Origin: Gordius sp. MW1
Lineage: Eukaryota > Nematomorpha > Gordioida > Gordea > Gordiidae
Direction: 5' to 3'
Length of the DNA: 64,000 bases
Assembly (NCBI GenBank): GCA_964036665.1
Contig: OZ038528.1
Span: 2,548,501 to 2,612,500, forward strand
In this document: positions 1 to 11,211 of the stretch, piece by piece
How the letters are laid out: every line of letters starts with the position of its first letter
Position numbering within the stretch: the stretch's first letter is position 1
Notes under the pieces: generated by a model
Told to the model about the DNA's origin: nothing
Database searches by the model: none
What the model saw: only the letters and a program-made list of their open reading frames with translations
Made by a program: the position numbers and the translations under genes

Positions 1-246
1 ATTATAAAAGTAGTAGTTCTTTATATTTCATGTATGTATTGCTTATTACGTGGGCTAGTGCAAACTTATTTTTATTTAATTGGATTAGAATTAAACTTGT
101 ATTATTTTATATGGCGCATTAGCCTTAAATGTTCGAGAAAAACAGTAAGGGCGACGTGTTTATTTAAAATGGGGTACGGCTTAATAGAAGGGACGTGGGA
201 ATGGATCGATACATGGTCGAAGGAATTTAACTGGGGGGCTTTGGTG

Positions 247-530
247 AGGAAGGGGGATGTTGAGAAATTAAGATTATGCGTGAATTTTCGGTTAACTCTT
301 GACCAGTGCGTAAGATGTTAAGTATTCCCGGCTCCGGTTTAAGGAAATTGTAGCACAGTTGGGTGGCTGTCGATGGTATTCGAAGATCGATTTGGGCCAG
401 TGCTTATGTACAATTGCCTGTTTCCGGGAGGACCAGTGGTTATTTAACCATCGACACATACAAAGGGTTATTTGCTTATCTTCGGCTGCCATTTGGGCTC
501 AGTGGGTCGGAGGCAATAAACAAGTGCAAA
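247..530 (+). pseudogene. Ty3/gypsy-type reverse transcriptase remnant
   Basis: Fragments of an LTR-retrotransposon reverse transcriptase are spread over several plus-strand frames. They include KLRLCVNFRLTL near 260-300, GGCRWYSKIDLGQ near 362-400, and TYKGLFAYLRLPFGLS near 455-505. They occur in the order expected for the family (substrate-binding block, then FSKIDL, then the LPFGL block), so the frame changes between them are indels. The LPFGL block is followed by unrelated sequence, so the polymerase core is truncated. No intact ORF, integrase or LTR is visible. It is a dead relic; the superfamily call rests on motif recognition only. Confidence 0.6.
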
Positions 531-599
531 AAAGGGGAGCATGTGGAGATGAGGGTATTTATTGCTAAAGTCAAATGGACCCCAAGGATAGTGCGGAAA

Positions 600-3236
600 G
601 CTGATAATTGCAAGATGTGGATAAGACATGTTTGGACAGGACTGAAGATTTTACTTAATATAGCTTAGTCTTTGTATACCATGTCGACACTATTGTATTA
701 TATATATGTTACATGTTATTCTAAATTTATTATACTATAATCATGGATAAAAAAAAAAAATAAAGTATAAAAAAAAAAAAAAAATAAAGTATAGAAAAAA
801 AAAATAAAAAAAAAAAAACGGGGAGAGAAAGTGGAGAAATTGTATTTCTCATGTTTGTTTTGGAAATTGGTTGTATATGTGGATAAAGTGTATTATGGAT
901 AAAGTGTATTAAGTTTTGTATTGTATTGTATATCTGTGAAATTGTATTGCGTTTGCGAAATTAAGTGTGTATGTGCTTTGGAATATAAAATGGTATTGTA
1001 TATCTCTGATTTTGGTGTATTTATCTATAGAATGTTTTTAACCGTTATATGTTGTAATTATATATATTTTATATTTTTATTATGTTTTAAATAATTGTAT
1101 TCCACTTATGTTTAAACCCCCTTCCTCAAAAAAAAAAAATTAAATCAAATATAGAAGGGGAGGTGAGGTATTGTTGCGATGTTATATATGTACGCTTATA
1201 TTTGGGACGTGTTGTAAGTCCCCAGTTTTGTATGTACGTGTGGAGGTACTATTTCGATTTTATATTGGCATTCTCGTAATTAGTTACAAAAAGGGGTTAG
1301 TATCATTGTATCACCAGTTGTATATATGGATGGATGCTAGCATTTCCGTTTTATATAACTTGTCTCATATTTTTATTCACATAATTTTTATTGTATATTT
1401 GTATTCACATAATTTTTATTGTATATTCTTACTCTGTTTATATATTTATATCACATCGTTCGTGTGGATGTAGCTGTGTTGTCGATGTAAACCGTTAAAG
1501 ATTTATAACGGTGGATGTGAGATAGCGTTGCTAGGTCGCGATTTGTTTCACATAATATGTATTTATATTCTTATATTGTACTTTATTGTCTCATATTTTT
1601 AGTGGATGTGTATATACCCTTATTGTTTATATATGTCTATCTCATCGTTCGTGTAACGGTAGTGAGTTATTGAGGGAAGTCGTCTAAAGGTGTATGAAGT
1701 CAAATGTAAAATATCGCAGTTGTCGCGCTATTTTTATTACGGAAATTGTGAGTATCGCTATTTTTATAACGGAAAGTATGAGTGTAAAATTATAATGATG
1801 TGATAATATTGTATCTTTTTATATCGCGCACCATTATTCAAATAGATGTATTTATGAGGGTGCCGTGAAAGGGAGGCATCAGGGTGAAGGGTAGGCGCGT
1901 ATGTTATATGTATCGATACGTTGATGTGATGAGATTGTGAGGGAACACTAAAAAATAACGGTAGGAGAGGTGTCAGCGAATAGAAGGGGCGATAAATGTC
2001 AGCAAGAAAAGAAAAAGGAATAAAAAAGGGAGGTGTCATACATGTCATATATATGAGTTTGGGGAAAGAGTCGTTGAAGACTAGCAATCAGAGGCATGGG
2101 GGTAATTACCAGATGCTGGACGATAGTAAGCGGTGAACAAAGGAAATATAACAACTGGCGCAGTAACGTAAAAGACTCGAGGGATAATAAAAACTGGCGC
2201 AAGACATAGAAAGGAAGAGATTCGTATCAGAGACAAAGGAGTTAATATCATCGAATATAATCATTAATTAATTTCCCTACAAACGATATACTATTTTTGT
2301 ATTATGTGAACAACGCAATTTGAATTTGATTTGTATTGGAGTTTGAATAAAGGGAATAGTTCATAAATATATTTGGAGATATAATACCTGTATGATTCTA
2401 ATGCCGTAACGGTATGAGATCTTATTTAATGCCTTTTTAATAAAATAAAACATAAGTATAGCGAATTAGGATCTGACATTTGGGCTAAATTATAGTAATG
2501 TAATAAAATGAATTTCATAAGTCTTATATTGAGACATTATCTTCAACTAAACACTTTTTAAATGAAGTTAGGTTACGACATATATCCTATGTACTCCTAA
2601 ACTAATTTCAATCAAAAATGGTGGAGGAAGGTAAAAATAAATCATAATTATTATATTATCGGTCGAAGGACATCTATAAAATAAATAAAAGATCAGAAAT
2701 TAAAATGATCGTCCCGTCTTAAAAACGACTCCAATTATTTTTCGCTCTAAAACGGATGTATAAAATTAAATAGAGGACTTTAATTCCGGATTATGATCTA
2801 TTTGAATTAGATAACTCTCTCAAGCTATGGCGTTCACTAATTTTAAAACGCTAAACAAACTATCGTTTAAATTTAAGCTTTTGCACGAATAACATTAATT
2901 ATAAAACTATCCACCTAAATAGTTTTAGCTTATCTCAAAGCAAATTAAATCTAGACAGTATAATAATGATGTATCTGATTTGGTTTATTTAAAAAAATTA
3001 TATCTAACTTTGACCTACAATTGCTACCAATCCTTGGGTAAAATCTGTGTCTGCAGATTGAGATTTAAAAAAACTCTACAAATTTTATGCATATTTTCCA
3101 AAAATATATTTTTTTACCTGTTAGAAATCATCATTCTCCTTACATTTATCCTGCCAATGAAACGCATATTGAAATTCAAAATTGAGATTAGCAATTATTT
3201 ACTAAGAAGCTTCCGCTTAAAACTCTGATTATTATA
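600..3236. other. Non-coding AT/GT-rich stretch
   Basis: No supported gene. At 745-820 there are A-rich runs with repeated AATAAAGTATA. At 1360-1440 there is a short direct repeat of a TATTCACATAATTTTTATTG-type unit. The 1500-2250 part is GT/TA-rich. Short open frames here have no recognisable motif. Part of it may be the rest of the retrotransposon whose RT remnant lies at 247-530, but no terminal repeats were found. Confidence 0.5.
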
Positions 3237-3400
3237 CATGGGCTAGCTAGGGGGTAGCATGGAGGGGCGGCTGCCCTCTAAATCCAAAAATTCGTCCGAA
3301 TTTAATATAATTAAAGGCTTCAATTAAATTATCATTTCTCCCATCCTTAAAGCATTATTGCTTGTCTCTAATTCCAAGCACATATTAATACATGATGTGA
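3237..3400. mobile_element. MITE fragment, CATGGGCGTAGCC family (degenerate)
   Basis: It begins with a diverged CATGGGCTAGCTAGGGGG end, then GGGGCGGCTGCCCTCTAAAT and a TCATTATTGCCT-like 3' part. The order matches the better preserved copies at 18445, 30751 and 36930. The right terminus is lost. Confidence 0.5.
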
Positions 3401-3555
3401 CATACCACTATAATTGCCTTTAACATGTCACTCAATCAATTTAATGCTCATCATGACATAATTACGGGTTTCTATTAAATGTGAATATAGGTCAAATGTA
3501 GAGAAAAAATAAAAAATCTCGCGCTTTACAAAAGTCAACCACTTTATAATGTTAA

Positions 3556-3627
3556 GGCTCGTTGGTCTAGCGGTATGATTCTCGCTTTGGGTGCGAGAGG
3601 TCCCGGGTTCAATCCCCGGACGGGCCC
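3556..3627 (+). tRNA. tRNA-Pro (anticodon UGG)
   Basis: A 72-nt cloverleaf folds cleanly. The acceptor stem pairs GGCTCGT with ACGGGCC (one G-U pair). The A-box region reads TGGTCTAGCGG, the anticodon stem pairs TCTCGC with GCGAGA around the loop TTTGGGT (anticodon TGG), and the T arm holds the B-box GGTTCAATCC. There is no intron and no encoded CCA. A T-rich run follows within a few bases, as expected for RNA polymerase III termination. It stands alone between repeats. Confidence 0.95.
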
Positions 3628-3639
3628 ATTTTTATTCAT

Positions 3640-4805
3640 TTTAAAGGTAATAACGAATAAAATATTTATAAAGGCAAGAGTAAAATTGTGCTTTTTAGTG
3701 ATTAATTAAAATATCATTTTAAGAGTGAAATATGTCACCTACCAAAAAGGTACGACTTTTTTAGGTATTAATTTTATATGTTAAATATAAATAACATCAA
3801 AATAAGTATTAATTAAATTTGAGGAAGTGTCCGGGCCTGATTAGATTTTATATGATAGCCATCGGCAAACAACTGTCAACCTCATTATAAAAAATAAGTA
3901 AATTTGTTTAAAACCATATTAATTTTACTGGTCCCTAATTAATTTTTGGCTACGTTTTAATTTACTGATTAAAGGATAATTTAGAAAATTAAAGCTATAT
4001 CACGTCTAATAATTGCTACTAATTTGTCTTAATATAAATAAAATCTTTAAAAACGCGGGATCTAAAGAGCGCATATACGCAACTTCGTAGCGAATCCAAG
4101 CTAACGAACTTTAAATATATCTAAATTAACAGAATTGTATATATTTATCTGAACTTCGAAAAACTATTTTATTAATTCACAAGTTTAGTTATTTTAAACA
4201 GAAAAAAATGAATTTAGTCTAAAAATACAGAGAATAATTTTTTGTTAATGTTATTCTAAACTTCATTATATATTTCATCAGTGAAAACTATTTTTTAAAA
4301 TATAAGAGATCTGTTAAGCAGCGCGCACTAATTTTTAAGTGATGGTAGCTCGCGCGGTACATCTTATTTAATTTATCATTAATCGCTATATAATTTATGT
4401 TATTAAATATATTATATAATATTTATAATCTTTAATGTTAAACAAAAATATCGCATTTGGATAAATATTTCCATATATTGGCCATTAGGCAAACATAAGT
4501 ATATGTATAATATATTTTTAACATAATAAAAATTGCATTTGGTATTAAAAGTGACTTTTGAGTATTAAATAAAAACGACAAACAAAATCCGCGCAATCAT
4601 ATAACAAATTACGCAAGAGACTTGCTTTAATTGTCAGACAAACCCAATAAGGCTAGTCTTTGATTTTAATAAGGCTAGACTACTTCAAAAATTGACTAAA
4701 TAAACATCATAATATGCTCAAAAAACCATCACAAAACCCCACATGCATGACAATAGGATCGTGTGAAAAATTTTTGTGCGTTTAACAGGCGCTAGCTTTG
4801 GTGTT
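3640..4805. other. Intergenic, nothing recognised
   Basis: AT-rich sequence between the tRNA and the 3' end of the ARMT1-like gene. No ORF, tRNA or obvious inverted repeat was seen. It should contain the 3' untranslated region of the minus-strand gene. Confidence 0.5.
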
Positions 4806-5687
4806 CTAACAATCGAATTCTATGATGGCGTAATCCCCGGTTAACATCCAATTTTGAGGGAAGGATTTGCTAATTTCATCGATTTCAGGCGGCAAACCAA
4901 CCACCGTTTCGCATTTAACTGTCCTGAGGCTGAGTAAAGGCGCGGGTTTAAACCTTCGCAGCGCCTCGCGAAACGAGGTAGTGTGCGGCCATGCGCGATC
5001 GCCCGTTAATTTGCGAAAATTGAGGTCACCCTTAAATATGAGTATGTCTGCTTTACTAAGGCTTTGATATAAATCTGGTGCTACCTCTTCCATTCTATCG
5101 TAGTCTAGGGACAGGGTCCAAAACATGTGAGTTTGATAAACAAGTGGCGGTACCTCCCATTTCGCACCGTCGAATCGGGGATGATAGCCTTCAAAGATGC
5201 GGCGCAAAGCTTTTACGAAATGGGAACAATACTTGTTATCGAGCTTTTCCACATCATCCAAAAGCTGAAATATGTCACGTTCGGTGGTGTCAGATACGAA
5301 CCAGGGCATAATTTTACCGTGCAGTATGACCCGATCAACTATGTTGGCGCGAAGAAAGAAGTTAGCCAAAACGAAATCTGTGAATAACTCAAAGCCGGCG
5401 TTGTCCAAAATTAAGTCTAGCCTCCTAATCTTATCCTCTGGCCTGGGACAATCTTCCTTACCCTTGAAAGGGTTGGTTAGAGATTTATTTGGAGCATTTT
5501 TACTGCTTTGGCAAGTATCGGTGCTTTTTTTATCATTCACTTCTTGCAAATAATTCCATACTGCTTGTAAGTCATTTCTTAGGATGAACTCATCGTATGC
5601 CTCAAGAGTTTCCAATGGATCTCGCACCTTTTCACTAACATTCATGTTTGTGAGGGATAAATCACATTTATTACCCCACAAGGCCAT
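4806..5687 (-). CDS. ARMT1: ARMT1-like terminal exon (catalytic domain)
   Basis: This 293-residue exon holds the whole metal-binding core. Counted within the exon, Asp95/Asn96 lie in ILDNAGFEL, Asp133 in PWFVSDTT, and Lys219/Asp221/Asn223 in FKGDLNF. The Met that opens the exon is internal to the protein, since the preceding exon joins directly to it. Confidence 0.93.
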   Translation of the reverse strand: MALWGNKCDLSLTNMNVSEKVRDPLETLEAYDEFILRNDLQAVWNYLQEVNDKKSTDTCQSSKNAPNKSLTNPFKGKEDCPRPEDKIRRLDLILDNAGFELFTDFVLANFFLRANIVDRVILHGKIMPWFVSDTTERDIFQLLDDVEKLDNKYCSHFVKALRRIFEGYHPRFDGAKWEVPPLVYQTHMFWTLSLDYDRMEEVAPDLYQSLSKADILIFKGDLNFRKLTGDRAWPHTTSFREALRRFKPAPLLSLRTVKCETVVGLPPEIDEISKSFPQNWMLTGDYAIIEFDC

Positions 5688-6347
5688 CTAATAAAGGAAA
5701 AAATTGGTTGTCACTATGTAAAAATATTACCTTCAATACATTGTGAAAGATTTCCTCAACACTTTCTTCATTATTTAATCCTTCATTATCAAATTTATAT
5801 ATATATTCACAGAGTGTTTTGATAGCATCAATTGAAGTTTTATATGAATCTACCTTAATATCAGAGAAAGGATCAAAATCTTTCATATATTTACTAAATT
5901 AAAATCTGTAAAGTTAGTGAGAATTATAATGCATACCTTTTAAAAAATGCTTCATTTGCCTTTCTATATAAAAATGTTTCACTAAATAGCCATGTAGATT
6001 CAAACCACTTAACAGGATGATTTAAACTAGCAGAAATTTTCTTAAGTTCTTCATTCCAAATGTTTTTATCATAATAATCATCTTTGATGGGTTCAAATGG
6101 TTTATTTGTTTGAAGCTGATAATGCAATTTTGATAAGGTTGCAATTACATTATTGACATCTTCTTTAGCAACCTTTGTAGAAAATTAGTTACTATAATGT
6201 ATACCAAGATTACGACAGTGATAAAAATTATATTCTCATACCTCTCCATGTATTTCTGCTATTGGCTCCCAGCCTCTATGAGCAGCATCAATAATTTTGC
6301 CCAAGATTACTGGTAGGCGATCTTTGACAGTAACATATGCAAATGAA
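4806..6347 (-). CDS. ARMT1: ARMT1-like damage-control phosphatase (DUF89), 5' exon missing
   Basis: Four minus-strand exons join in phase: 6347-6242, 6172-5937, 5893-5731 and 5687-4806, giving about 461 residues plus an unseen short first exon. The protein resembles metazoan ARMT1, a cobalt/manganese-dependent damage-control phosphatase acting on phosphometabolites, also reported as a carboxyl methyltransferase. Visible hallmarks: TVKDRLP and LQTNKPFEPI near the N-terminus, LWGNKCDLSL, the metal-site block LDLILDNAGFEL (Asp and Asn), PWFVSDTT (Asp), and the C-terminal FKGDLNFRKLTGDR. All expected acidic/Asn ligands are present, so it should be active. The last exon carries an extra Ser/Lys-rich loop before the DNAG block. 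The first exon must end in phase 2 and encode only a few residues. A stop codon ends the gene at 4806-4808. Confidence 0.9.
5731..5893 (-). CDS. ARMT1: ARMT1-like exon C
   Basis: It encodes KYMKDFDPFSDIK to EEIFHNVLK. The exon is bounded by two 43-bp introns (5894-5936 and 5688-5730). The acceptor is ATTTAG; an earlier AG would put a stop in frame, so this choice is forced. Confidence 0.85.
5937..6172 (-). CDS. ARMT1: ARMT1-like exon B
   Basis: It encodes the helical N-terminal region with LSKLHYQLQTNKPFEPI and WFESTWLFSETFLYRKANEAFF, which align in order with animal ARMT1. The exon ends in phase 2 at AAG|GTATGC. Confidence 0.88.
6242..6347 (-). CDS. ARMT1: ARMT1-like exon A
   Basis: It encodes SFAYVTVKDRLPVIL and a following HRGWEPIAEIHGE. 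The acceptor is ...TTATAAAG and the donor is GAG|GTATGAG. It starts with the last base of a split codon, so one more coding exon lies upstream (higher coordinates). Confidence 0.85.
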
Positions 6348-6952
6348 CTTTATAAAATATTTTAGAAATATAGAAAACATATATATTATAGATCAATAAA
6401 TTCATTTTATTTTATAACAAATAGTATACATTGTTTTTACAAATTTTGATAAAATATTATTCATATTGATATAAAATAGAATGAAGCATTTATTAACGTT
6501 ACTTTTTATCTAGAGGTGAAAGTGGGGGCGCCTCCAAGGGTGATGACATAATCAATTTTGGAAAAAGTTAAATTTAATTACAATTCTTAGTCATTTTATC
6601 AAAATTAATGGCATAACTAAATATAATGAGTACAAATACAAAGACCTAAGGTTTTGACTAATATAATAATATGATTATTCAACTACATAAATCTAAATTA
6701 CATATTGGTTATTAATAAGTTCTATTTAAATCCCGATTATTTATAAGCCGTAATATAAGAGATAAATTAATTTTAGGAGTTTTAAGTATTCACCAAACTT
6801 CTATAAGGTATTAAAGCAAAAGGCATATATTGGTACGACACTAGTTAATCTATAAACAAAAAATCCTGGTTTAAAAATAGAAATTTATAGCTCAATCTGT
6901 ATTCTATTCTTAAAATTGATCATGATAAAATCTTTATATTTGTGCAGGATGG
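6348..6952. other. Upstream region of the ARMT1-like gene
   Basis: AT-rich. The missing first exon and promoter of the ARMT1-like gene should be here or further right. No start codon plus phase-2 donor could be singled out by eye. Confidence 0.4.
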
Positions 6953-7176
6953 GATTCAAGATATGAGGAATAGGAATAAATATTTGGGCGAATTGAAAGA
7001 AAAGATAGGGGGATATATCGGGCCGCAAAAGGATCAACAATAGTTATTCATTATAAAATAAGCTGATTCAAGATATGAGGAATAGGAATAAATATTTGGG
7101 CGAATTGAAAGAAAAGATAGGGGGATATATCGGGCCGCAAAAGGATCAACAATAGTTATTCATTATAAAATAAGCT
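6953..7176. repeat. Perfect 112-bp tandem duplication
   Basis: Two head-to-tail copies of a 112-bp unit (6953-7064 and 7065-7176) start with GATTCAAGATATGAGGAATA and end with AAATAAGCT. No mismatch was seen, so the duplication is recent. The unit has no homology to other repeats in the window. Confidence 0.9.
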
Positions 7177-7751
7177 AAAATTCATTTTAACCATTAAAGC
7201 GTTTAATCTTCAAACCATATAAATTAGGTAGAAAACATTTTAATGAGTCAAATTGTTGTGTGGTATCCCACGGGCAATTACCCCACACATTACCAAATGG
7301 TTTGTATATCCGCAAGGACTTCATCATCCCTTTAGCCCGCATTAATTATTTTATTTGTTTGAAATGTTTATGATATTTTAGCAGATCTAGACTTTAATTA
7401 ATGTCTTAGGCTCAGAGGCGCACCATCTGCGCGTTATTTTGTGAGGCTTGTAAAGATAAATTTAAAATTAAATTTCACATTCATCGTATTTATAATATTG
7501 GCGTTAATTTGGCAGAAGAAATAAGCATTACAACAATCATCCACGCCACTTTAAATTGAGATAACATTCATATTATACCTTATCATGAATTAATAAATCC
7601 ATTTATATTCTTTTAAATTCGTTGTATCGGAACTCCAAAAAATACACAATTTATTATTCCCTCCATCCTTTTCCGGACTTATTATATAGATAACTTTAAA
7701 AAGTTAATTTTTTTTAGTAATGTTATATTCTTTTTAGTTCTATATTCAAGT

Positions 7752-7937
7752 TTGATCGTGTCAGGGGCAGCTCTGTTAAGTCCAGACTCGGGGGAAGCTG
7801 GGGGAACACTGTTATATTTGGGCTTGGGGCTGTTTCATTATCGATCGGATCCATATATGGATGTTAATGCTCTTTCCAGGTGTATAGAAACATGCTCAGA
7901 TAAAATTGACGAAATGGCAACTCAATTAATAGTGTGA
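7752..7937 (+). other. Short open frame of unknown nature
   Basis: A 61-codon frame reads GEAGGTLLYLGLGLF then DPYMDVNALSRCIETCSDKIDE. Its composition is less AT-rich than its surroundings and the residue mix looks protein-like. No family was recognised and no splice partners could be assigned. It could be an isolated exon or a transposon coding scrap. Confidence 0.25.
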
Positions 7938-8191
7938 CTGGATGGGATTGAAAAGCAATGAGTTTCAAAAAACCTGGATATCTTGCTTGAAGCATGGAAA
8001 TTGAAAAAAAAGTTAAAAAAACGTTTAATAAATATTAACTTTTTATAGATCTTACCTCATTTTAACCGAATCAAATTTTTATTATAATGCCCAAAACCAT
8101 AGAATGAGCGAAGATATCCATATTATATAATCAGAGCGAGAGAAGTTCGATACGCGAAAGTAAAGATATTATAAATATCCCTAGTTTTTAC

Positions 8192-8871
8192 AAGAGATGC
8201 ACCGATACCAAGTATCGGCATGGTATAGGCGCCGATACCTTGCCAAAAGAATCGGCCCGATACTTTGCTAGTATCGGCAATTACCAAGCCGATACCTTCT
8301 TCAATATGAAACTCAAAAAATAATATTTATAGTATCTCCTACCAACCACCAACAACAGTACCATCAGAATCATTATTCAGTATGATGGGTGAGATAGATT
8401 CTAATAGGAGAAGAAGGCTTCTTTCGGAGAAAATAGAACAACTAACAATTGTTAAGTTGAACATAAGAGAACTAAATTTTCAATATTAGTTTAATATAAG
8501 CTAATTACACGTATATTTACTTTTTTATAAAATAAATTTATGTATTAATAAAATATAAAGTGTACCATAATAAAATTTAAATTTCTTTTTTGATCTATTA
8601 ATCACAATACTTTTGAATTAATTAATAACAAAATTTATTATTATAAATTAATATTATATTATAAATTATAATTACAATTGTTTTATCGTCAAAATTCTGA
8701 TCTACCAAAATTTGGATGTGACTTAATTTATAATATTTAATTTGCATATATTTTTTAGTATAAAATTTTTTTTTATTATAAGTATCGGCTTGGTATCGGT
8801 ATCGGAAAAAAAATCTTAAGTATCGGCTGGTATCGGTATCGGCATAAAATAGTGGTATCGGTGCATCTCTA
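8192..8871. mobile_element. Non-autonomous hAT-like element, GATACCGG termini
   Basis: The ends are A/TAGAGATGCACCGATACC and its inverse GGTATCGGTGCATCTCTA, flanked by the exact 8-bp target duplication GTTTTTAC (8184-8191 and 8872-8879). Subterminal regions carry many copies of GTATCGG or CCGATAC in both orientations. The 680-bp interior is AT-rich and non-coding, so it needs a transposase in trans. Confidence 0.85.
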
Positions 8872-9009
8872 GTTTTTACATCTATGGGAAAATATCAACT
8901 GTGTGTTTAAGTACAATGATCTTACTAATTTACGCTTGACTTGCCAGCGCATCTGCCATTAACACGCGTATAACAAAGCGAGGGGGAGAGAGGGGGAAGA
9001 CGCGCATAG

Positions 9010-9200
9010 GATGCGCAGCCACAACAGAAATGAAGATAAAAGATTACAGCTGCAGAGTGATGAGTGGTTGGTGTTTGAACAGAAAGAAGAAATACAAATA
9101 TCTTGGCTCTACGGTGGATAGGGGGGGGGGCGAGGTGGGAAGCGAGATTAAGGCAATAATTAACGCATGATGATTAAAATTTTGAAATTAAGTGGTACAC
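9010..9200 (+). pseudogene. LINE reverse-transcriptase 3' fragment
   Basis: Near 9076-9125 a plus-strand frame reads LNRKKKYKYLGSTVDR, the YLGS(x)D motif found at the end of the RT region in many animal non-LTR elements. It is followed by a G-run and stops. No flanking domains survive in one frame. Confidence 0.5.
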
Positions 9201-10190
9201 TATGTGACACACCCTCAAACCCCGGTTAGGAGAATGGAACAGAGACATGAACAATCAAGGCAAATTTAGCTACAATAAAGATATGTCGTTCTGGTAAAAA
9301 GATAGTTTGTTGTTTAAAAAGATGGTAGACGGAAGAAAAGTCACGTGGCAAATGGTATTAAAAAGGTGCAAGTTACTAGCAAGCGGAAAGAGGAAGACTA
9401 AAGCTGACATCGAAACATAAATAGAACATAAATAGCATGGACATGAAAAGGAATAAAATAAAGCGTAGCTGGTTTAAATGCAGATGTACGTGGAGCATGA
9501 AGAAGCTGACCATTAAGGCTGACAAACAGTGAGGAAAAATTATCATTTAAACAAGAAGTATTATAAATTTTTAATAAAACTGGATTCAAAATCATAACTT
9601 TGCATCTTAATGCATCAAGTGATCTACCTTAACAAAATATTTTAATATATTGTGGTCATTTGGATGCTTTGCACAAAAACGTAAATAAAAGGTTTAGAAC
9701 ATTTCTACCATAAAAGCACGCGATATAGTAATAAGCATTTTGAAAATCACCGATGCAGTTATCTAAATCGAGGAAGATTCGATAAAACCAAATTAAATGG
9801 GTAGATAAAATTAGCTTATCCCCTCCTCCCTTGACGTACGTATATGTGCGTTTGTCAAACTCCGTTTTTCGCCTAATTTTTTCCAAATCTAGCACAAAAG
9901 AATTTTAAAGCAGTTAGAGTTTATTAATCAATAATAGAAATGATAATATTGCTATTTTAATGGGAGGCGATTTAATGCTAAAACTTACTAATATCGAGGT
10001 TGACGACTTAAAATTTGCGTCACTATTCATCAGCCTCGTCCACCTTTTAAATAGAATACAAATTCCTCAACTCTTGGAAAAAAATTGCCAAGTATATTTT
10101 ATAATACAAACAAATAATTTTACATGTTGCTATAAAAAGTAATATGTTTTTAATATTTGTTAACGGGGGGGGGGGGGGGAGAGCATTTTT
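9201..10190. other. AT-rich spacer between LINE remnants
   Basis: No coding feature is supported. A 14-16 G homopolymer lies near 10165. Confidence 0.4.
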
Positions 10191-10199
10191 GGCGATGCC

Positions 10200-11140
10200 T
10201 GAAAAAGTTGCGGAACCATCGCTTACAATTCTTCTTCTTCTTCTTCGTCGTTTTAAGGCCGTTTTCCAAAATCTCTTGGGTTGGCCTGTTTTCCCCTAAT
10301 CCATTTCCTCCATTTTATCCGATCCTGAGAATCGTGTTTTGTCAGGCCCATTTTTTCCATGTCGTTAGCGAGAACAGACGCCCATGTTGTTTTCGGCCTC
10401 CCGCGCGGTTTCTCTCCAGATACCTCCAAGGAAGTATATCTCTTCACCCAGTCGTGTCCAAACCATCTTAGCCTGTTTTACCGGATGACCTCGTTGATTG
10501 GCTCGATCTCGATTCTTTCTTTGAGTTTATTGCTTGTTATTCTTTCCCGTAGCGACACGTTTGACATCCATCTTATCATACGCATTTCTGTGCTTTCCAA
10601 TTTGACTTTATGTATCGACATTAATGGCCACGTTTCACTTCCATATACAAGACAACTTCTAATACGTGCCGCATAGACTTTACCCTTTAAAGTGAGTGAA
10701 ACACCTTTTCCGGTCAAAAGAGGGGCCATCTCTAAACTTCTTCCAGGCTTGTCGTATCCTCGCTGTAACTGCCGAGTCAACATTCCCATCTACACTTAAA
10801 GAGTCCCCGAGTAAATGAGTTAACTTTTCCTAGAGTCTCCCCATTACCGATGTTAAAGTCGGTTATGGCATTATCCGGTAGAGGTCCTGTTACGCAAGGC
10901 TTGCAGCTAAACGTACGACTTGCCAATAAGAGACTTCCTTTCACACCGCTACATTTTTTGTGGACCCATCCTAGGCATTTTGTGCATTGTATAGAGTTGC
11001 TAGTCACTCCTTTGTAACATACGCTACAGGGCCAGGCGCAAGTTGCCTCGGCGCTCTTCATACTTTTCCCGCCAAACATCACTTTTGTTTTTCCCATGTT
11101 AACTTTTAAGCCCTTTTCCTCCATTCCGTTTTTCCATTTT
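10200..11140 (-). pseudogene. Decayed LINE (RT C-terminus with zinc-finger-like module)
   Basis: Minus-strand fragments in several frames follow the order of a non-LTR retrotransposon ORF2 C-terminus. KVNMGKTKVMFGG comes first, then a PHD-like Cys/His module (CSVC...CTKC...VHKKC...CKPC), GDSLSVDGNVDSAV in another frame, SLTLKGKVYAARIRSCLVYG, TEMRMIRWM, and RGRPKTTW...DMEKMGL near the end. There is an in-frame TAA at about 10475-10477 and at least two frame changes near 10800 and 10740. The 3' end runs into a GAA-type microsatellite (10230-10246), typical for such LINEs. It is inactive and 5' truncated near 11.1-11.2 kb. Confidence 0.8.
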
Positions 11141-11211
11141 AGTATCTTTGTAGAACAACATAAAAAATTTAGCAAAATTCGATTTACATTTAAATTAAAT
11201 CTTGTTAACAT

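Noticed and set aside
5078..5553. Three plus-strand open frames opposite the ARMT1-like terminal exon
   Set aside because: The minus-strand frame is long, conserved and has all catalytic motifs; the others are its shadows.
10157..10676. Plus-strand open frames in the 10.2-10.7 kb region
   Set aside because: Antisense shadows of the LINE remnant; the minus strand carries the RT-related motifs.
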